Part shown: positions 59,355-64,000 of the stretch, piece by piece
Position numbering within the stretch: the first letter of the stretch is position 1
Layout: each line of letters opens with the position of its first letter
NCBI RefSeq assembly: GCF_030034735.1
Contig: NZ_CP125370.1
Location: 930,001-994,000, forward strand
Direction of reading: 5' to 3'
DNA: 64,000 nucleotides
From: Paenibacillus sp. RC334
GTDB lineage: Bacteria; Bacillota; Bacilli; Paenibacillales; Paenibacillaceae
The notes under the pieces: generated by a model
What the model was told of the DNA's origin: nothing
Database searches by the model: none
Seen by the model: the letters and a program-made list of their open reading frames with translations, nothing else
Program-made: the position numbers and the translations under genes

Positions 59355-60277
59355 ATCAAGTCGCTTCTTCTGTCAACGATTCACCAACACCAAAGCATCC
59401 GCCTCCACAGCCTGAACGCTCCCGCAGTCCTGCTAACACTACCCGTGCCAAGCCTCTTAAAATCAGTCGTGTTCTGCTGTACGTTGTTTTAATGATGGGC
59501 AGTATTTTAATGCTGTTGCCATTTGTATGGCTCATTCGCAGCTCTCTAATGGGCACATCGCAAATTTTCGTGTTCCCGCCAGAGTGGATACCGTCTCCTT
59601 TTCAATGGAGCAATTACCCGGAAGCGCTGACCTCTGTGCCGTTCGGCAGGTATTTTATGAATACGTTCATCATTGAGGTATGTGTGCTGGCAGGAGTGAT
59701 GATGACTTCAATTGTATCGGCGTTTACCTTTGCCCGCCTGCGCTGGCCCGGACGTAATCTGATTTTTTCGCTGCTGATCGGGTCGATGATGCTGCCTTAC
59801 GCGGTGACACTCATTCCGACCTTCGTTATGTGGCGTGAGTTGGGTGGGCTGAATACGTTCCTGCCGCTGATTGTTCCCGCATGGTTTGGCGGCGGAGCGT
59901 TTAACATCTTTTTAATGAGACAATTCATGTTGACCATTCCACGCGATCTGGACGAAGCGGCTTATATGGACGGGGGCACACCTCTGACCGTACTATGGCG
60001 CGTCATTATTCCATTGTCTTCACCCGCGCTGATCGTGATCGGGATATTTACTTTTATTGATGTGTGGAATGATTTCCTAGGCCCGATTATTTATTTGAGT
60101 GATGAAAAGCATTTTACATTGGCGCTGGGCTTGGCGACTTTCCGAGGGCTGAACAATACAAATTGGCCTTATCTGATGGCGGCTTCCAGTACGATTTTGG
60201 CTCCCATTGTCCTGATTTTCTTTATCGGACAACGCTATTTTATTGAAGGCATCACGTTGACAGGCATCAAAGGCTAG
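59351..60277 (+). CDS. Sugar ABC transporter permease 2 (MalG-type)
   Basis: A 308-residue permease with six membrane helices and a Pro-rich cytoplasmic start (SPTPKHPPPQPERSR). Signature regions: GTSQIFVFPPEWIPSPFQWS, TFARLRWPGRNLIF and the EAA loop IPRDLDEAAYMDGGTPLTVL; it ends GQRYFIEGITLTGIKG. ATG overlaps the previous gene's stop (ATGA). It pairs with permease 1 to form the channel for the binding protein. Confidence 0.95.
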   Translation: MNQVASSVNDSPTPKHPPPQPERSRSPANTTRAKPLKISRVLLYVVLMMGSILMLLPFVWLIRSSLMGTSQIFVFPPEWIPSPFQWSNYPEALTSVPFGRYFMNTFIIEVCVLAGVMMTSIVSAFTFARLRWPGRNLIFSLLIGSMMLPYAVTLIPTFVMWRELGGLNTFLPLIVPAWFGGGAFNIFLMRQFMLTIPRDLDEAAYMDGGTPLTVLWRVIIPLSSPALIVIGIFTFIDVWNDFLGPIIYLSDEKHFTLALGLATFRGLNNTNWPYLMAASSTILAPIVLIFFIGQRYFIEGITLTGIKG

Positions 60278-60309
60278 TAGGAATTGAAACTACAATTCGG
60301 GAGGTGGCA

Positions 60310-61422
60310 GTGGCTTTGGAAAAGCAAATTCGTTCGACAAAGCTGGTACAGGGTGTTCCGGGCAGATTAGCCCGATTACGGTCGGAGTTTTCGGCGCTGG
60401 GTATAGATGCGCTGCTCATTACACATGGACCCAATCGGCGTTATATGACGGGGTTTACAGGATCGGCTGGGATTGTGCTCATTACAGAGGAAAATGCTTT
60501 TCTGGTGACGGATTTCCGCTATATGATGCAGGCAACCGATCAGGCACTGGAATATTCGGTCATTCGGCATGAGGCACAAATTTTCCAGACGGTGGCTGAT
60601 CTGACAGACAAACTGGGCGTTCACAGACTGGGATTGGAGAGCCGCCATGTCTCACTCCAGCAATCGAGTCAGCTTCAAGCCGTGCTGGGTTCGCTGGAAT
60701 ATGTGCAAACGGAGGATGTGATTGAACAGCTGCGTGATGTGAAGGACGATGAGGAAATTCGCACGATCAGCGAAGCGGCGCGTATCACTGATACCGCCTT
60801 TACGGAGGTGTTGAACTACATTCAGCCTGGGGTTACAGAGCGGCGGATTGCGGCGGAGCTGGAATATCGGCTGCGGCTGGCGGGCGCGGAATCGGGCGGT
60901 TTTGCGTTCATTGTTGCTTCGGGGGAGCGTTCGGCACTGCCGCACGGACTGGCCAGTGACAAGGAAATTGGTCTGAACGAGTTCGTCACGATGGATTTTG
61001 GTGCAAATGTGCGCGGCTATCTGTCCGATATCACGCGCACGGTATTCGTCGGTAAACCGTCAGAACGCCATGAGGAACTATATGCCATTGTGCTGGAAGC
61101 GAATATGAAGACGATTGCAGGACTTCGCCCTGGATTAAGCGGGCGGGAGGGAGACAGTCTGGGACGGGATGTAATTGCCTCGTACGGCTATGGGGAACAT
61201 TTTGGTCACGGATTGGGCCACGGCTTTGGTCTGGAAATTCATGAGCAGGTACGCCTGTCCCGCGAAAGTAAGTCGGTGCTCGTACCGGGCCATGTCATTA
61301 CCGTGGAACCAGGCATTTATATCCCCGGCTTCGGCGGGGTTCGTATTGAGGATGATGTACTGATCACAGAAGACGGTGTAAAGGTACTGACCTCTTCGCC
61401 AAAAGAGCTGCTTTTATTGTGA
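60310..61422 (+). CDS. Xaa-Pro peptidase (M24B aminopeptidase P-like)
   Basis: A 370-residue cytoplasmic metallopeptidase of the M24B family that removes the residue before proline. An N-terminal creatinase-like domain (RLARLRSEFSALGIDALLIT) precedes the pita-bread domain, with metal ligands in FVTMDFGANVRGYLSDITRT (two Asp), GHGLGHGFGLEIHE (His), ITVEPGIYIPGFGGVRIEDD (two Glu). All ligands appear present. GGGAGG best supports GTG 60310; GTG 60304 overlaps the site. Its place in a sugar operon is unusual and may simply follow co-transcription. Confidence 0.93.
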   Translation: MALEKQIRSTKLVQGVPGRLARLRSEFSALGIDALLITHGPNRRYMTGFTGSAGIVLITEENAFLVTDFRYMMQATDQALEYSVIRHEAQIFQTVADLTDKLGVHRLGLESRHVSLQQSSQLQAVLGSLEYVQTEDVIEQLRDVKDDEEIRTISEAARITDTAFTEVLNYIQPGVTERRIAAELEYRLRLAGAESGGFAFIVASGERSALPHGLASDKEIGLNEFVTMDFGANVRGYLSDITRTVFVGKPSERHEELYAIVLEANMKTIAGLRPGLSGREGDSLGRDVIASYGYGEHFGHGLGHGFGLEIHEQVRLSRESKSVLVPGHVITVEPGIYIPGFGGVRIEDDVLITEDGVKVLTSSPKELLLL

Positions 61423-61473
61423 GCATTTTGCATACATCCCAAGAGCGCTGGGAATCGAATGATGCAAAATGCT
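61422..61473 (+). other. 12-bp perfect hairpin after the peptidase gene
   Basis: AGCATTTTGCAT and ATGCAAAATGCT pair perfectly, with an inner CCA/TGG; no T run follows. It overlaps the last base of the peptidase stop codon. Confidence 0.5.
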
Positions 61474-61525
61474 GTAAGAACATGTCTGGTCTTCCAGTCA
61501 TCCAAAAACGATATGGAGGGATCGT

Positions 61526-63049
61526 ATGAACATGCAAAGAAGACGCACGAAAATATGGCTGACCGCACTGGCGGCTTTTCTCATCATTGCTTTGACCCCA
61601 GCCATTCCGGGTCAACAGGCATATGCCGAGGCGGAATCGGATGCAAAAGTAATCGACATCTTTAGCCGGACGGTGAACGATATCGGTATAGATCTGGTCG
61701 ATTGGCAAGGCTATCTTGCGAACCCGTATGTGAAACTAAAAGTAAAGCCACCTGCGGACGCCGCTTTTCCAGTGACGGTTACGCTGAATGCGCAGGGCAC
61801 ATCCCGGCTGATGATGGATTTGCCAAGTACGTTGTCGGCGCAAGGCGCGAGCAAAACCTTGACCTTTGACAACGCGCAGGAGGAAAAAGAATTCCGACTA
61901 GCCATTCATCCCGACCGGATCGGAGGAAACGGCGAAATAGAACATTACACGTTGTCTATGTCCGTTGCCGGGAATGATGGGCAGACGACCATGCAATCTA
62001 TTCCGATTCGGGTGTTGGATCAGGACGATAATGAAGATCCGAAAGTACCCATTCATTTTGACTACCGCTTCGATACGATTATGCCCTATTTCAATGACGC
62101 TTCTACCAGAAAGGCCGCAGAGCTGGCGGTGAAGGACTGGTTCTATTTCTTTGATCTGGATTCCTTCGACGAGGTTCCTGCCAATGCAGAGGTAAACCAT
62201 CTGCCGGGAGACGATTGGCAAAATGAGATACAGGTGACGAATGATAAGCCCTATAAGGGCATGTGGGTGTTTATGAGAGGTTTGAATGGACCTTATTCTA
62301 CAGGCTTTCCGGCCGATAACGGCAATTATCATACACGCAACGGGGTGACCGTGCCGGGGAACTTAAACCGTTCCTACAGTTTGATTTTGGATTTCTATGA
62401 TGATGCAATTCCATTCACATCGGTGGACGATGAGGAATGGTATCAATCCGATCTGTCCAAGGTGACAGATGTACACGGACTGATCATGCATGAATTCGGT
62501 CATGCGATTGTGTTCAGCGACACGTTCCCGGGCGTCAAGGCGCTGAAGGAGGCCGCAGGCAACGACCCGGATATTATGGCCTATCAACATAGAGCGGCCG
62601 CGTTGGACGATAGCTATCATCTCTCCGGGGATATTGCAGAGGTCGATAGACTGAGCGGACAAAATGGTGGCTGGCGTCATATGTTCCCGACCCGACGCTG
62701 GATGAACACGAAGCTTTCGTTGCTGGTAGCGGAAAAAGCAGGCTGGCCGCTGCGTAAGGATCTGACTCCTTTCCTTGCGCCGGAAATCATTACGAAGGAA
62801 CTGCCTGAACCCGCCAAAGGAAAGGCGTACACGGCCAAGCTGGAGGCCAAGGGGGGCGTACCGTTTTACGATTGGACGGTGACAGGCGGCGAACTGCCCG
62901 CAGGCTTTAAGCTGGATCGCTTCACAGGAACGATCAGCGGGACAACAGACAGCGGAGCAGAGAACAAGACGTATACGTTCACCGTACAGTTACGGGATTA
63001 TGACGAGCTGAGCAAGCCTGTGACCCAAAGCTTTACGCTCAAGCTGTAA
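61526..63049 (+). CDS. Secreted putative zinc metalloprotease (HExxHxxxxxD)
   Basis: A 507-residue exported protein. The signal peptide ends QQAYA-EA near residue 34. Residues ~35-180 look strand-rich. The zinc motif is LIMHEFGHAIVFSD: HEFGH at 322-326 and a third ligand Asp five residues later, the spacing of snapalysin-like HExxHxxxxxD metalloproteases. A C-terminal Ig-like putative module (~425-507) contains GGVPFYDWTVTGGELPAGFK and TGTISGTTDSG (He_PIG-like). I recognise no closer family. GGAGGG precedes the ATG. It may act on glycoproteins in the material attacked by the locus; that is inference. Confidence 0.75.
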   Translation: MNMQRRRTKIWLTALAAFLIIALTPAIPGQQAYAEAESDAKVIDIFSRTVNDIGIDLVDWQGYLANPYVKLKVKPPADAAFPVTVTLNAQGTSRLMMDLPSTLSAQGASKTLTFDNAQEEKEFRLAIHPDRIGGNGEIEHYTLSMSVAGNDGQTTMQSIPIRVLDQDDNEDPKVPIHFDYRFDTIMPYFNDASTRKAAELAVKDWFYFFDLDSFDEVPANAEVNHLPGDDWQNEIQVTNDKPYKGMWVFMRGLNGPYSTGFPADNGNYHTRNGVTVPGNLNRSYSLILDFYDDAIPFTSVDDEEWYQSDLSKVTDVHGLIMHEFGHAIVFSDTFPGVKALKEAAGNDPDIMAYQHRAAALDDSYHLSGDIAEVDRLSGQNGGWRHMFPTRRWMNTKLSLLVAEKAGWPLRKDLTPFLAPEIITKELPEPAKGKAYTAKLEAKGGVPFYDWTVTGGELPAGFKLDRFTGTISGTTDSGAENKTYTFTVQLRDYDELSKPVTQSFTLKL

Positions 63050-63143
63050 CTGAAAATAATCCATTCGGGGGCAAAGTCGGCTTGATTAGATGCGTATGAT
63101 TATGATGTACTCGGGCTTGAGTGGTCGGAGGGAGGGGAAATGA

Positions 63144-64000
63144 ATGAAACACGATGCGGCAGATCTGGTCGTTGTAGGTGGCGGGATCATCGGGGTAGCT
63201 ATCGCTTATTATGCGGCAAAATCCGGTTTGAAGGTTGTGCTGGCTGAGCGAGGGGAGATTGCTGGAGGCACTTCGTCCCGTTGTGATGGAAATATTTTAG
63301 CCATCGACAAGGAGCCGGGATTTGACAGCCGAATGTCGCTGGTATCACAGGAGCTGGTGGCAGAGCTGGCTAGAGAACTGGAGGATGAATTTGAGTATCG
63401 TGCGCCGGGCAGTATTTTGGTCTGTGAAAATGATCAGGAGATGCAGGCGGCAGAGCAGTGGGTGGCCCGCCAGCAGCAAGAGGGCCTTCCGTTTCGCATG
63501 CTGGATCAGCGTGATCTGCAGGAGGAATGGCCGCATTTGGCTAAAGACTTGCCGGGCGGACTGGAATGTGCGACAGATTCAACCGTGAATCCGGTACTAA
63601 TGACGTATGCACTGGCCGGGGCCGCACGCCGAATGGGAGCCAGACTACTGCCGCGTACGCCGATACAGTCCGTCCTCAAGGACGAAGGGGGAAACGTTCG
63701 GGGTGTGGAGACACCCCATGGCGTTATCCATGCTGGAGCGGTGGTGCTGGCGGCAGGCGTGTGGACACGCAGCATCGGTCAATCACTCGGTCTTCATCTT
63801 CCGATTAAGCCGCGCAAAGGACATATTCTGGTGTCTGCCCGGATGCCCTCGATCGGGAACCGCAAGGTGATGGAGTTCGGGTATCTGATGAGCAAGTTTG
63901 GCGGGCAGCGGAGTGTGGATGAGGTGTATGAAAAATACGGTGTAGCACTGGTATTCGAGCCGACAGCATCACAAAATATCCTGATCGGCAGTAGCCGCCA
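63144..64000 (+). CDS. FAD-dependent amine/amino-acid oxidoreductase (cut by right edge)
   Basis: The first 285 residues of a DAO-type FAD enzyme that oxidises amines or amino acids. The FAD-binding Rossmann motif is DLVVVGGGIIGVAIAYYAAK (~7-26), followed by VVLAERGEIAGGTSSRCDGN. GAVVLAAGVWTRSIGQSLGL (~206-225) is the second dinucleotide contact and LPIKPRKGHILV follows it. ATG 63144 has GGAGGGAGGGG five bases upstream; an ATG four bases earlier is out of frame. The frame is open to the window end. It could be a glycine/sarcosine- or proline-type oxidase; the substrate cannot be told from this part. Confidence 0.9.
   Translation, partial: MKHDAADLVVVGGGIIGVAIAYYAAKSGLKVVLAERGEIAGGTSSRCDGNILAIDKEPGFDSRMSLVSQELVAELARELEDEFEYRAPGSILVCENDQEMQAAEQWVARQQQEGLPFRMLDQRDLQEEWPHLAKDLPGGLECATDSTVNPVLMTYALAGAARRMGARLLPRTPIQSVLKDEGGNVRGVETPHGVIHAGAVVLAAGVWTRSIGQSLGLHLPIKPRKGHILVSARMPSIGNRKVMEFGYLMSKFGGQRSVDEVYEKYGVALVFEPTASQNILIGSSR

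Noticed and set aside
1..64000. CRISPR arrays, rRNA and tRNA genes
   Set aside because: No regularly spaced repeats and no tRNA or rRNA consensus segments were noticed on reading.

Overview
The window looks like a chromosome segment from a Paenibacillus of the P. polymyxa group. Many secreted plant-polysaccharide enzymes, strong AGGAGG-type ribosome binding sites, Gram-positive lipoproteins, YesM/YesN-type two-component genes and a Bacillus-style Ter operon all point there. This is inferred from the protein families seen; no search was run. No rRNA, tRNA or CRISPR array was found.

Layout. 1-9.5 kb: a GH30 enzyme cut by the left edge, an IS1595-like remnant, GrpB and Fe-S-type proteins, YpsA, a PL11 rhamnogalacturonan lyase with a CcpA cre site, a LemA/membrane-protein pair, a YvrJ-like peptide, an IseA-like secreted protein and an HPr-like protein. 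9.5-14 kb: formate/nitrite-type channel, Cof-type HAD phosphatase, a WXG100-type secretion substrate and an SLH-like exported protein. 14.4-28.2 kb: a long Ter stress locus made of TerB, three TerD, a TerD fusion, TerC, then a biosynthetic module (CitE-like, PRTase-TRSP, StiP/PELOTA, HAD, ATP-grasp), then XpaC, TelA, an unknown protein and a vWA protein. An IS3 element (28219-29708) sits in the loop of the terminator that ends this locus. 29.8-36.9 kb: a structured repeat, an oligopeptide ABC operon on the minus strand and a polar amino-acid ABC operon on the plus strand.

36.9-47.9 kb is an accessory, partly decayed stretch: HxlR/RidA with a GC-rich foreign-looking tail, remnants of a DUF6809-like gene and two acetyltransferases, GH11 xylanase with a second cre site, an SUMF1-like lipoprotein, a frameshifted EamA transporter, two AraC regulators (one truncated), and a MerR-OYE-SDR unit with MerR-type operators. 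Short dispersed hairpin repeats recur here. 47.9-64 kb is one co-directional carbohydrate locus: a 1341-residue DUF5695/LamG protein, MelA (GH4), histidine kinase, AraC-type response regulator, sugar-binding lipoprotein, two permeases (the first frameshifted), Xaa-Pro peptidase, a HExxH metalloprotease and an FAD oxidoreductase that runs off the right edge.

Three observations stand out. First, a ~175-182 nt element occurs twice (29811-29985 and 47687-47868); its flanks are nearly identical, while its central and outermost stems differ in sequence but keep base pairing, as expected for a structured RNA or hairpin DNA element. Second, the Ter locus carries a complete predicted biosynthetic module. 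Third, several genes (telA, EamA, the sugar permease, a GNAT remnant) are broken at homopolymer runs, which raises the question of sequencing error versus real decay.
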